64,000 bases of DNA from Borrelia sp. RT5S (GTDB lineage: Bacteria; Spirochaetota; Spirochaetia; Borreliales; Borreliaceae). Position numbers and translations under genes: made by a program. The notes beneath the pieces are model-generated. The model saw nothing but the letters and a program-made list of their open reading frames with translations. It searched no databases and was not told the DNA's origin. Positions 44,068-52,473 of the stretch are shown here, in pieces (positions within the stretch are counted from its first letter, which is position 1; the number at the start of each line of letters is the position of its first letter). Location of the stretch: the NCBI RefSeq assembly GCF_021165755.1, contig NZ_CP088942.1, positions 19,221-83,220 of the forward strand, in the 5' to 3' direction.

Positions 44068-44727
44068 TTATTCATTCCATACTGGAGTTTTAAAATCATA
44101 TTTGGATAAAAAATTATCAACTTTTAAATTATACTCTTTATTATCATGAGAAATTAAAGTAAATCTTAACATCTCCTGATTAACTAAGGAGTTAAATAAG
44201 GCGTCGTTGAATGCAATTTTGAAAACATTTACTACCCGTACTGGATATTGTCCCAAATTCTTGTCATTAACATCACCCCTACCAATCTGAAAATACGCTA
44301 CGCTTGCAGACCCAAAATCCGGTTCAACCATATGGTGTTGTCTATATAGCCTGGCATCCAGTTCATTAAAGATTACATTCTTAAAATTCATTAGAAATCC
44401 ATTATTGATTACAACGAATTCCAGGTAGTAAGATGGATAAGAATCTATTAAATTGCGCTTTCCTTGCTCATCTAGTCGCTTAAAACTCTCAGAGTTAGGG
44501 TTTACATCTAATTTCTTAAAAAAGATACTCTTAATACTTCCAGACTCAAATTCTTGAAAATAAGATCTACTCATAATGACATCGTCATTTAAGCTATTGG
44601 AATAATATATCCCTTCTTTAGTACTATCCGTATTTGTAAATATGTTAAATAGCACCACAAGAATTGAAAAACAAAATACAAATAACCCAATAAGTATTAT
44701 TAATGAAATATACTTAACAGCACTCAT
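44068..44727 (-). CDS. Envelope cassette 2, second gene: membrane-anchored beta-rich protein
   Basis: Paralogue of the 27422-28012 protein (shared SYPSYYLEF, LMNFKNVIFNELDARLY and LRFTLISHDNKEYNL). The N-terminus MSAVKYISLIILIGLFVFCFSILVVLF is a long hydrophobic anchor without a clear cleavage site, unlike the cleavable-looking signal of its paralogue. It is 30 bases downstream of its partner. The two cassettes bracket the Mlp-like genes and array 2. Confidence 0.68.
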   Translation of the reverse strand: MSAVKYISLIILIGLFVFCFSILVVLFNIFTNTDSTKEGIYYSNSLNDDVIMSRSYFQEFESGSIKSIFFKKLDVNPNSESFKRLDEQGKRNLIDSYPSYYLEFVVINNGFLMNFKNVIFNELDARLYRQHHMVEPDFGSASVAYFQIGRGDVNDKNLGQYPVRVVNVFKIAFNDALFNSLVNQEMLRFTLISHDNKEYNLKVDNFLSKYDFKTPVWNE

Positions 44728-44757
44728 GTGTTCTCCATTGAATAACTTTATGTAGAG

Positions 44758-45357
44758 TCAACTCAAAAATCCATCAACATTTGCACCATATTGTTCAATA
44801 AGATTAAAGAACTTCCTAGCTCCCTTTATACTTAAATTGAAGGAAATATTTTCAACTACACCTGTTCTTACCTGCCTACATTTAACACAAAGCTTAATCC
44901 CATCTCCCCTTGCAAATTCTGCTAGCTTTAAATACCCATCCCAAGGTTTAAGGTTAACAAAAAAACCCGTCTGTGATATTGAATCGTCAAAACTTAAAAT
45001 ATATTGCCCGCCTTCAAATTTTAGTTGATCATTAGAAGCAAGCAAAACTTCCCAATCAATCGCTGTGCTATTAAGAAAAACGCCCTCAAGGCTAATAGGC
45101 TCCTTTGTTACAATCTTAAAATCCAGATAAAATCTTTTATCTGCGTCCTTGTAATCATAAACAATAGCAACAGAGCCTGACTGATTTGTCAAGACAATTC
45201 TAAACTTAACTGCATCTGTATTGCTTTGATTGATAATCTCAATCTCTTCTGAAGAAAGCAAATAAGACCCCCCAAAGACGTTGACTAGAACCAAAGTAAA
45301 AATTAAGAAGATAACAGATATTATAGACAAGATTAGACCTAATAATGCGATCCTCAT
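44758..45357 (-). CDS. Envelope cassette 2, first gene: membrane-anchored beta-rich protein
   Basis: Paralogue of the 28019-28564 lipoprotein. N-terminal anchor MRIALLGLILSIISVIFLIF without a lipobox. Beta-rich body with KFRIVLTNQSGSVAIVYDYK, FLNSTAIDWEVLLASNDQL and a terminal helix ISIKGARKFFNLIEQ-like segment then DGFLS. The upstream position within the pair is kept in both cassettes, so the two proteins probably act together in the envelope. Confidence 0.65.
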   Translation of the reverse strand: MRIALLGLILSIISVIFLIFTLVLVNVFGGSYLLSSEEIEIINQSNTDAVKFRIVLTNQSGSVAIVYDYKDADKRFYLDFKIVTKEPISLEGVFLNSTAIDWEVLLASNDQLKFEGGQYILSFDDSISQTGFFVNLKPWDGYLKLAEFARGDGIKLCVKCRQVRTGVVENISFNLSIKGARKFFNLIEQYGANVDGFLS

Positions 45358-45551
45358 TCTTCAACTATAACACACAAAAACTCCCACCCCACCTGTTTGA
45401 CAGTGATTAAGCCCTTTGTATGCAATCACAAAATTAACTGATAAACATTAATTCAATTGAAATATTTTTAATTTGAATTACCTTTGGATTAATTTAAGGC
45501 AAGCATAGGATTGGGAAATGGCGTAGATGATAAGTTTAAAAGGAGTAAGAT

Positions 45552-46358
45552 ATGAAGAATGTAGGAAATTTATTTATAGCACTCATTTCGGTGTTGTTTA
45601 TTGCATGTGGCTTAAGGGAAATTAGAATTTTTTATGAAAACACTAAGCAAAAATCAGAGTCACCTGTACTAGACAATGCTGCTGGTGCTGCATCTTTAAA
45701 AAAAGAAAAGAAAGCTGGGCAATCTGATTCATTAGCGGAACACTCTACAAAGCAAGAGGAAGAAGAAAAATATGAGACCCTAGAAGGCTCTAAAAGAGTT
45801 ACAGCTCTTGCTATATTTTCAAGCGACGTGACATGGATTAAAACTAAAGCAATAAGCATTAGATCAGGGGATGGGAAACTCATTCCAGAACTTGAAGGTA
45901 AGGTTAGATACTCATATTCAGTAAGTCCTGTTACATTGAATGGGCAATTTACTAAATACACTATGCCACTTGTGCTATTTGAATCAACTAGTGGAAATGA
46001 TAACCTTGAAGTTGAAAGCCTCACTCTAGAAGATGATACTAGCCTGGATTTTAATAAAAGAAAATATTCAGAGGGGTTCTTTTCTATTCCCTTGTCTATT
46101 CCTAAAAAAGAAGTTTCATCTGAAGAGGGGTATGCAAACTCAAATCCATTTGGAGTACTGTGTAGTAACAGTAAGACAATACCTGCTCTTACCAAATCTC
46201 AGAATATAAAAGCTAAAATAAAAGTTAAAGATGGTACAACAAACATTACTACAGAACACAGTATTTTACTTAAATCAAGCTATCTGATTAGGTTAATAAA
46301 AGAGGTAATCCAAAAAAATCCAGACATGCAAAAGACAGCAACTGATTTCAAGCTTTAA
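45552..46358 (+). CDS. Lipoprotein, possible third homologue of the cassette lipoproteins
   Basis: Signal MKNVGNLFIALISVLFIAC with a lipobox; AAAGGAG six bases before the ATG. A charged linker is followed by a beta-rich domain (TALAIFSSDVTWIKTKAISI; LVLFESTSGNDNLEVESLTL) and a C-terminal segment EHSILLKSSYLIRLIKEVIQ-KNPD. That end resembles DYAFKVSSRNLLRFIESVELVNPD of the 28019 gene. Homology is therefore suspected but remote. It is divergent from cassette 2 and monocistronic. Confidence 0.6.
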   Translation: MKNVGNLFIALISVLFIACGLREIRIFYENTKQKSESPVLDNAAGAASLKKEKKAGQSDSLAEHSTKQEEEEKYETLEGSKRVTALAIFSSDVTWIKTKAISIRSGDGKLIPELEGKVRYSYSVSPVTLNGQFTKYTMPLVLFESTSGNDNLEVESLTLEDDTSLDFNKRKYSEGFFSIPLSIPKKEVSSEEGYANSNPFGVLCSNSKTIPALTKSQNIKAKIKVKDGTTNITTEHSILLKSSYLIRLIKEVIQKNPDMQKTATDFKL

Positions 46359-46400
46359 CAATCAATAAACAACTACCATATATTATTAAACTATTTATAA

Positions 46401-46448
46401 AACAACAGAACAGAGGAGGTAATTAATAACCTTCTCTGTTCTGTTGTT
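46401..46448 (+). terminator. Terminator of the 45552 gene
   Basis: Two 20-base arms (AACAACAGAACAGAGGAGGT and its complement) pair with a single G-U. Confidence 0.8.
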
Positions 46449-46580
46449 TGGATTTGTGAAAAATAAGGAACAGTGTTGCTTATTCCCTTCTTATATGTTA
46501 ATTTTGTTAAATATTGAGTTAAATGTTAAGCTAACCCGACTATTTTTATAAATAAACAATTTATAAAAATCAAAATATAT

Positions 46581-46609
46581 TTGCTCTTTTTAAATAAACT
46601 TGCTATCAT
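46581..46609 (+). promoter_or_regulatory. Promoter of the small lipoprotein gene
   Basis: TTGCTC (46581-46586), 17 bases, TATCAT (46604-46609). The leader then carries a GGGT/ACCC hairpin before the ribosome site. Confidence 0.65.
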
Positions 46610-46685
46610 TATTAAAACTAAATAAGTTGTTATATCTATAAGGGTGTGATGAACCCAGAGGGATATGATGAAAGGAGAATGTTTA

Positions 46686-47057
46686 ATGAAAAAAATTATT
46701 TTAACAACTTTGTTGGCTCTGTTTGCTTTAGCTTGTAGTCACGACTACAGCAAAACAACTCCAGCAACTACAACTCAGGTTAAGGGATACCTTACTGAAA
46801 AACATGCTGTTACTGGTAAAGAGTACACTGATGCTGGGATTAATGGCGTGCTTAATACGTTGACAAACAAGGACGCTTTCTTGAAGGCTATGACTTTAAA
46901 GATTGAGGCTAAGGACTCTGCTGGAGAGAAAAAGTTTGATGAAGGGGTTAAGGGATTGAAATTACCTGCATCTGGTGTTGGTAGCTTTAATACAACAATT
47001 GAGGCACTCAAGGCTTCTGCTACGGCTCCGGCTGCTAAGGCAGATGCAAAGTCATAG
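46686..47057 (+). CDS. Small lipoprotein, probably highly expressed
   Basis: Not recognised. Start MKKIILTTLLALFALAC with AAAGGAGA seven bases upstream; an earlier in-frame ATG lacks a site. Mature protein about 107 residues, helical, with KDAFLKAMTLKIEAKDSAGEK and an Ala/Lys tail ending APAAKADAKS. It has a near-consensus promoter, a hairpin leader and a textbook terminator, and stands alone on the plus strand. Small lipoproteins produced in the tick are known from relapsing-fever megaplasmids; whether this is one cannot be told here. Confidence 0.75.
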   Translation: MKKIILTTLLALFALACSHDYSKTTPATTTQVKGYLTEKHAVTGKEYTDAGINGVLNTLTNKDAFLKAMTLKIEAKDSAGEKKFDEGVKGLKLPASGVGSFNTTIEALKASATAPAAKADAKS

Positions 47058-47122
47058 GTTTTGCCAACGAGTTTAAAGACAATAAAACACCTCTTAAGGC
47101 ATTTATAAGGTCTTTTAGGTTT

Positions 47123-47151
47123 GGGTACACTGATAGTGTACCCTTTTTTTT
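47123..47151 (+). terminator. Intrinsic terminator of the small lipoprotein gene
   Basis: GGGTACACT and AGTGTACCC around GAT, followed by eight T. Confidence 0.9.
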
Positions 47152-47259
47152 AAGCAAATACTTTTTATTCTTAAGCACAAACAAAAGTTTATTGAAAAAA
47201 ACTTTAAAAATCTAAACTTAACTACTTTTATATCTCTTAAATTGAGATATGATTCTAGG

Positions 47260-47540
47260 GTAGGTTTGTTATGGGATGTTATTTTTTATCACCATCTTGT
47301 CTTTTGCTTTGATAGCTTGATGGATAGGATGTTGTAAGACATAGGTACATGTTCATTGATGAGCTTTAGCTTCCCGCATGTGGGTCTTAGGCTCGTCTGG
47401 GGGTTTTGTGCTCTTGTTGACTAGACTAACCGAGAGACTGTGTGCAGACCTTATACTGACGAATACATTTAAAATGTGTTTCTATTTAAACATATAAATA
47501 CTCAACTAAATACTCAACCAGAGGCCCCGAAGGGGCCTCT
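47260..47540 (+). ncRNA. Candidate non-coding RNA ending in a GC-rich hairpin
   Basis: This stretch is clearly richer in G and C than its flanks, has no good open frame, and ends in AGAGGCCCC-GAA-GGGGCCTCT-TT (47520-47540), a strong terminator with no gene in front of it. Small internal stems such as CCCGCATGTGGG are visible. It may be an untranslated RNA or a gene relic. Confidence 0.3.
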
Positions 47541-47571
47541 TTAATGCTGTGCTTCTGGATTTCTATTCCGA

Positions 47572-47609
47572 TTCATACAAAATCAACTGTTTCATACAAA
47601 ATCAACTGT
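47572..47609. repeat. Tandem 19-bp duplication
   Basis: TTCATACAAAATCAACTGT occurs twice head to tail without mismatch. Confidence 0.9.
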
Positions 47610-47784
47610 TCTCTTTAGCAACTTTACATGCTTACAACCATTCTATCTTTCATAGTGTCAACATGCTGGGTCATGTAATCCTTTTTCTCATTTGAATACA
47701 AAATTAAAATGGACCTTCTAAATTAAATGTTTATTTTAATTTAGAATACATGAATAATAAAAAAATTGAACTATCCTTGATTTA

Positions 47785-47816
47785 AGAGTACATTTAACGT
47801 CTGAGAGTACATTTAA
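47785..47816. repeat. Two direct 13-bp repeats
   Basis: AGAGTACATTTAA at 47785-47797 and 47804-47816, 19 bases apart start to start, like protein-binding iterons. Confidence 0.8.
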
Positions 47817-47854
47817 GATGACTCCTTCATTACGAATGCACTCGAAGAATTACA

Positions 47855-47887
47855 AAAGCTACAGTCTTAACGCTAAACTGTAGCTTT
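47855..47887 (-). terminator. Terminator of the terminase operon
   Basis: AAAGCTACAG and CTGTAGCTTT perfect arms, followed by TTTTG on the minus strand. Confidence 0.75.
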
Positions 47888-47925
47888 ACCTTCTATCGGG
47901 CTTTGGGCAAGGTCGAATTAAATGT

Positions 47926-49278
47926 TTAGATGTATTTTACTTTGGTGAAGTGTTTAAGTCTTTCTTGATGCTCGAGGTTTAAGAGAAGGTAAGAAGCACT
48001 TAAGGCGTCAAGGCAATCATCCCTAGATCTTAAGTCACCTCTATAGGAGTAAATGTCATTAATAACGCTCCTGTCTGTGATTTGCAAAAATTCTATCCTA
48101 CCAGCATTAAAAAGTGGAATTAGAGTGCATATTCTTGCAAATTTATTACTTGTAGGCTTAATGGCAGCTATTTTAAAGTAGTGATCCATGTCATTGCGAA
48201 TGGAAATCATGATTTTAGTTAAAAATCCATATCCGCAAGTATTGTCTCGGTCTTCAATATAGAGAGTATTAACATTAAAGCTTTGCGCTAGTACACTAAT
48301 TGCATTAAGCACAGAGCTGTCCGTTATTGGCTTTTTATCTTGATAAACATATGCGTAATATTTACAGCCTACCTTTTCAAGTACACAAATGGCAGTATTA
48401 TCCTTGCCAATGGAAAAAGCAGGATCAACATACATTATTGGACTTTTAAATATGTAATCCTCATTTAAAATGACCTCATTAAAGCAAGTATCCGTACTTA
48501 CAGTCCACTCGCCAAGCAATATACGTGCCTTGTAGGCAGCCAGATTTTTGTAAATCATTACCTGTGTTTCAATAAAACTGCCAGTATTTAAGGGATTATC
48601 ATAAATACTAAAGTTATATGTCCTGTATACATCCACCTTATCAACGTAATCAGTTTTGAAAAAATGTGCTGGATGATCAGGATTGGTGTCAAAAATAATA
48701 ATAGCTGGCTTGACTCTGAGTCGCTTCATTACTTCTAGTAAGGTCTCTTTGTGCAATAAAGTTGCCTCATTAACATACACTAAGCCAGAATTCCCTCCCC
48801 TAATTTTTGAAAAAGCATCGCTATTCTTTCCTCCATAAACATTAAGTGTTATGCCTGCAATACTACATGAAACTGTTCTGGATGTTTTAAGGACGTATTC
48901 TACATTTAAAAGCCCACATATTTTCTCTATTTGTCTAAGCGTATTGGTAATCAGTGAGCCTATTGAGTTTCCTACAATGAAATTATTAGTATCCCTCTTG
49001 TAAAGATTTTTGTTCTGAATTAAAAACTTAATAAGCAAATATGATGCTAAAAATGTCTTTCCGCTAGATATCCCACCACTGAAAATTAATTTAGAAAAAA
49101 AGTTTTGATTTATGTCATTTAAAACTGCCTTCTGCTTGGCAGTTAAGTATTTTTCTTCAAATAAATTAAAATCAACTTCATCGAACTTGCTTTTTAAAAA
49201 TTTAGTAACATCAATATTGAATTTTTGCTTAAATTTTTTCTGTATATTAACAAAAACTAATGAATTATTTAACTTCAA
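47926..49278 (-). CDS. Phage terminase large subunit (PBSX-like)
   Basis: This is the packaging ATPase and nuclease. Visible motifs: Walker A FSGGISSGKTFLASYLL (about residue 70), Walker B IIIFDTNPDH, and nuclease acidic residues in MYVDPAFSIGKDNTAICVL, IEDRDNTCGYG and DDCLDALS. 450 residues, full length for the family. Its start overlaps the end of the upstream gene by four bases (ATGA type). It is separated from the portal gene by over 21 kb of lipoprotein cargo, which is unusual for a phage. Confidence 0.9.
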   Translation of the reverse strand: MKLNNSLVFVNIQKKFKQKFNIDVTKFLKSKFDEVDFNLFEEKYLTAKQKAVLNDINQNFFSKLIFSGGISSGKTFLASYLLIKFLIQNKNLYKRDTNNFIVGNSIGSLITNTLRQIEKICGLLNVEYVLKTSRTVSCSIAGITLNVYGGKNSDAFSKIRGGNSGLVYVNEATLLHKETLLEVMKRLRVKPAIIIFDTNPDHPAHFFKTDYVDKVDVYRTYNFSIYDNPLNTGSFIETQVMIYKNLAAYKARILLGEWTVSTDTCFNEVILNEDYIFKSPIMYVDPAFSIGKDNTAICVLEKVGCKYYAYVYQDKKPITDSSVLNAISVLAQSFNVNTLYIEDRDNTCGYGFLTKIMISIRNDMDHYFKIAAIKPTSNKFARICTLIPLFNAGRIEFLQITDRSVINDIYSYRGDLRSRDDCLDALSASYLLLNLEHQERLKHFTKVKYI

Positions 49279-49919
49279 GTCTCCCTCAGCTTTAAATCTC
49301 TAGATTTAAAAACTTTCTTAAGTTTAACTAGGCAATCATAATCTTCCTTCATGTCATCTAAAATGAAACTTTTAGCAAGGCGATTCCTTTTGTAAATTTT
49401 AGTTTTAAGTTCCAATTTAAGTTTTCTACGTAAATCTGATTCATCTGCACTACATATTTCCCCCTGCTTCCTTTCCCCTATCTCTATTTGTCCTTCTAAA
49501 TTTAGAATTTGAGCATTAAGCTTTATAAGCTTTTTAAAAGCAGAACCCAACTTAATTTCTTTATACTTAAAATGAGAATTGATATACGAATTTGCAATTC
49601 TATAAAAAAATTTATAAAAACTATCTCTTTCTCCTTCAAGTTTATAAGCCTCACAAACGGCATTTTTGGCAAGGCTATCCAGATCATTCTCGTTCTCTGA
49701 ATTGTTTTTATCCTGAAGCCCAACCTCATTCAAAGAAACAGTATCTTGCCTCCCAATATCATAACCCAACTCAGTCACAAGAAGCCCATCACCTACAAGC
49801 TTTAGCCTAGCCTCCAAGACAGAAGACTCACTAACATCTAAAACCTTTGCAATATCAGGAACGGTTAAATTTGACTTAAACAAGATATTATACTTTTCTT
49901 CTATATTTTTAAATACCAT
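49275..49919 (-). CDS. Terminase small-subunit-like / DUF603-like protein
   Basis: The N-terminus is a helix-turn-helix: LFKSNLTVPDIAKVLDVSESSVLEARLKL. The middle is helical and charged, the C-terminus rich in lysine. Position directly before the large terminase matches phage small terminases and the DUF603 proteins of cp32. It probably recognises packaging-site DNA. Confidence 0.7.
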   Translation of the reverse strand: MVFKNIEEKYNILFKSNLTVPDIAKVLDVSESSVLEARLKLVGDGLLVTELGYDIGRQDTVSLNEVGLQDKNNSENENDLDSLAKNAVCEAYKLEGERDSFYKFFYRIANSYINSHFKYKEIKLGSAFKKLIKLNAQILNLEGQIEIGERKQGEICSADESDLRRKLKLELKTKIYKRNRLAKSFILDDMKEDYDCLVKLKKVFKSRDLKLRET

Positions 49920-50192
49920 TTTGCTAAATTATAAACAAATTCTTGCAAAAATACAAGATTTAAAGTCTACAAAAAATTACCTACCACTCAAGAATCAATA
50001 AAATCCTAAACTAACTTACCCATATTGAAACTATTCTTAAGCAGCTTTGATCCCAACTATACTAGTGCAAAAGAAAACAAAAGGACACAATCACTAACCT
50101 TAAGGCCTTAAAATTTAAAAGCCTGTGCTTAACAAAAATATAAACACCGATCATGCACTTCCCTAATTAATCTTCGCAAATGAAACACACAA
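49920..50192. other. Spacer upstream of the terminase operon
   Basis: AT-rich with no supported gene; it should contain the terminase promoter. No clear hairpin seen. Confidence 0.4.
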
Positions 50193-50393
50193 CTACTCAT
50201 TTTTTTGTTGCATGCGCTTTAAATAAGCGTCAAAATTATCCAAAGCCCTTCTCTTCTCACTTCTGCTCACAGAGTTACATTTAAGCTTTTCCTTAACTCT
50301 AGATAACTTATTTTTAACGCAAACTGCCACCCTATAAGACAAATATATTAATAACAAAATAAAACCTAAAGATATTAAGCTTCTTATATACAA
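50193..50393 (-). CDS. Small single-span membrane protein, TTG start
   Basis: Not recognised. A TTG start is supported by GGGAGGGG seven bases upstream. 66 residues: one membrane helix (SLISLGFILLLIYLSYRVAV) followed by a basic helical tail (KNKLSRVKEKLKCNSVSRSE). Position between terminase and partition genes and the short basic tail are compatible with a phage or plasmid membrane protein. Confidence 0.6.
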   Translation of the reverse strand: MYIRSLISLGFILLLIYLSYRVAVCVKNKLSRVKEKLKCNSVSRSEKRRALDNFDAYLKRMQQKNE

Positions 50394-50705
50394 TGTAAAA
50401 CCCCTCCCTGTTAGCTATTAACCTACCCCAACGGTCTGTACTACCTAACAGTTATATAACTTTAAGGTATTATTAGAACAATGTCAAATTAAAAACTCTT
50501 ACATTATTAAAATGATTCTTACTTTCTTGCCTGTTGTTCGGTCTCGTAAATTAAGGTTTAAAGCAAACTCTTCAATTTTTGGTCTGAAATTCAATATAAA
50601 ATTGCCCAATATTTGACAATCTAAAACTTAAAATTAAAGGCAATGCATAAAAATGTCTAAAACCTTCAAAGAAACGTCCATGCTTAAAGACTACAAAAAA
50701 CCAAA

Positions 50706-50730
50706 TTAAGAGAGCCGTCGGCTCTCTTAA
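50706..50730. repeat. 25-bp near-palindrome
   Basis: TTAAGAGAGCCG and CGGCTCTCTTAA around a single T. No T run follows, so it may be a protein site or a cruciform. Confidence 0.7.
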
Positions 50731-50768
50731 AGAGAATTTATGAAAAAAATATTGTTGCTCGTTTAAAA

Positions 50769-50820
50769 TTAAGGGGTTTATTAGAAACTCAACCACCAAA
50801 GCTCCTAATAAACCCCTTAA
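50769..50820. repeat. 16-bp inverted repeat near the partition genes
   Basis: TTAAGGGGTTTATTAG and its exact complement are 20 bases apart. Confidence 0.8.
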
Positions 50821-50967
50821 GGTAACAGGTCCTTATATTAAGAGTGGCACATTGCATGCCAATCCGTACTTACTATAATATACAACACCTTTTAATATTT
50901 TGCAAGAAATTTTCAGCTTTTTTTTAAAAAAGTTGAAAATAAATATAAACAACTCACCCTGTTACCT
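50820..50967. repeat. 10-bp inverted repeat spanning 128 bases
   Basis: AGGTAACAGG (50820-50829) and CCTGTTACCT (50958-50967) are exact complements and bracket a very T-rich core. Confidence 0.6.
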
Positions 50968-51035
50968 ATGCCTTAAAATCATATTTACATAAAGCAATAT
51001 GTCACTTTTATTCTATTGATAAATTTTCGTCAGAT

Positions 51036-51095
51036 CTATTTTAAGAGTTTTTGCAACGGTAGTCATGGTAGTCTTTGTAAAAACTCTTAAAATAG
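51036..51095 (-). terminator. 17-bp inverted repeat after the PF49 gene
   Basis: CTATTTTAAGAGTTTTT and AAAAACTCTTAAAATAG are perfect arms around a 26-base loop that repeats GGTAGTC. It may end the maintenance operon or be a partition site. Confidence 0.6.
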
Positions 51096-51124
51096 CACCC
51101 GTCTTTTTTCCACTTCATTTCTCT

Positions 51125-51670
51125 CTATTTTCTCTTCTTCTTTAAAAGTTCATACTCATTCTCAATTTTTGTTAAAAGATCTTTATCTTCTGAGAAAACT
51201 TTCTCAAGAAGAAAGCTTGTAAATTTAGTCTTCTGCTTATAATATGCATATGCTTTAGGGCATTTAAGCTGAAATCTTAAGGGTCTTAAAGGGTTTTGTT
51301 TGGATTTTTTTATATTCTGTCCTTCTTTATCCCTCAATAAAAATATAGTTCCATTAATCCCATTATTTACAACATACTTCTCCTCAACAATACCCTCCTC
51401 AATAGCAGTTGCTATTTTTAAATACTTATAGGTTTGGGTCCTTGCAAGTCTATAATCTTTAGCAAAATCATCAAAATGCGCATAATTATCAAGTTTGTAG
51501 TACTCATTATCTTTAATCTCTTTTAAAACCTTCATTGCCTCTAGCTTGCATAAAATTTCCTTCTGAAAATTAATTTTTAGCCTCTCTTTCAGTTTATTAT
51601 AATGAATAATTACCTGTTCTTCTCTTGTAAACTCCCTTGTTAAATTTCTCTTATTAACCTCTACATCCAT
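51125..51670 (-). CDS. PF49 plasmid partition protein
   Basis: Last of the four Borrelia maintenance genes (PF57/62, PF50, PF32, PF49 order). 181 residues, charged and helical, with FTREEQVIIHYNKLKERLK and YRLARTQTYKYLKIATAIEE, a possible DNA-binding helix pair. Thought to act as the ParB-like partner of ParA; the exact role in Borrelia is less certain. Confidence 0.8.
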   Translation of the reverse strand: MDVEVNKRNLTREFTREEQVIIHYNKLKERLKINFQKEILCKLEAMKVLKEIKDNEYYKLDNYAHFDDFAKDYRLARTQTYKYLKIATAIEEGIVEEKYVVNNGINGTIFLLRDKEGQNIKKSKQNPLRPLRFQLKCPKAYAYYKQKTKFTSFLLEKVFSEDKDLLTKIENEYELLKKKRK

Positions 51671-51723
51671 TATAAGCCTCCTTTGCTCTGCAAGTACACT
51701 TAGTGTACGTACTATATTTAACC

Positions 51724-52473
51724 TTAACTTACTTTTATTTTTCTCATTAAAGTTAGAAGTGTTTCTTGATACTCCTTTATGTAATCTTTTCCTAAGTCAA
51801 AAATATCATTCTTGGCTATCTTCCTGTTTAAATCTTCTCTCTCAGAGATTGTACCTAAAAAGTTTTCATTTTCCTTTAAAATGTTTAACAGCTCTTTATG
51901 TGTATTATTTTTCTTAAACTTGGTATTAATTAGATAAATCGGAGCTTTTATAAGTAACTTCTCTATGAAGAAATTAAACAGATCTAGGCTTTCCACTGCC
52001 CATTTTTCAGCTGTGATTGGCACTATTATATAATCACTACATACTAAAGCGTTAGTTAAAGTGAAATCTAGGCTAGGGTTTGTATCAAGAATAATATAGT
52101 CATAATTAAAACCTAACAACTTTAATTGTTCTTTAAGTCTGAATTCCTTGTAAGGAATTGACTCTGAATTAAATTTATGCAATGTTAAATAACTAGGTAT
52201 TAAATCCAAATTTGTATTGACATTGATAATAGCATTATCAATGTGTAGATTTGATATTAAAACTTCATATATATTCTTATTAAATAAATCTATTTCCTTT
52301 TCTTTTATTGCTTTAAAATAATAGCTTGTCGTTGATGCCTGAGTATCTATGTCTATAATTAACACTTTATGGTCTTGTGCTAGAAGGGTTGCAAATATCA
52401 AACTAGTAGTACTCTTCCCAACACCCCCTTTAATTGATGCCACTGTGATTACTTTTGTCTTCTTTGTATCCAT
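51724..52473 (-). CDS. parA: ParA-family partition ATPase (PF32)
   Basis: Deviant Walker A ASIKGGVGKSTTSLIFATLL at the N-terminus, Walker A' region LIIDIDTQAST and Walker B YIILDTNPSLD are all present. 249 residues, full length. It segregates plasmid copies. Its start overlaps the end of the PF50 gene by 25 bases. PF32 sequence type is the marker of plasmid compatibility in Borrelia. Confidence 0.95.
   Translation of the reverse strand: MDTKKTKVITVASIKGGVGKSTTSLIFATLLAQDHKVLIIDIDTQASTTSYYFKAIKEKEIDLFNKNIYEVLISNLHIDNAIINVNTNLDLIPSYLTLHKFNSESIPYKEFRLKEQLKLLGFNYDYIILDTNPSLDFTLTNALVCSDYIIVPITAEKWAVESLDLFNFFIEKLLIKAPIYLINTKFKKNNTHKELLNILKENENFLGTISEREDLNRKIAKNDIFDLGKDYIKEYQETLLTLMRKIKVS

Noticed and set aside
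50572..50799. 75-codon minus-strand frame near the partition region
   Set aside because: It runs through two inverted repeats, lacks a ribosome site and has no protein-like motif.
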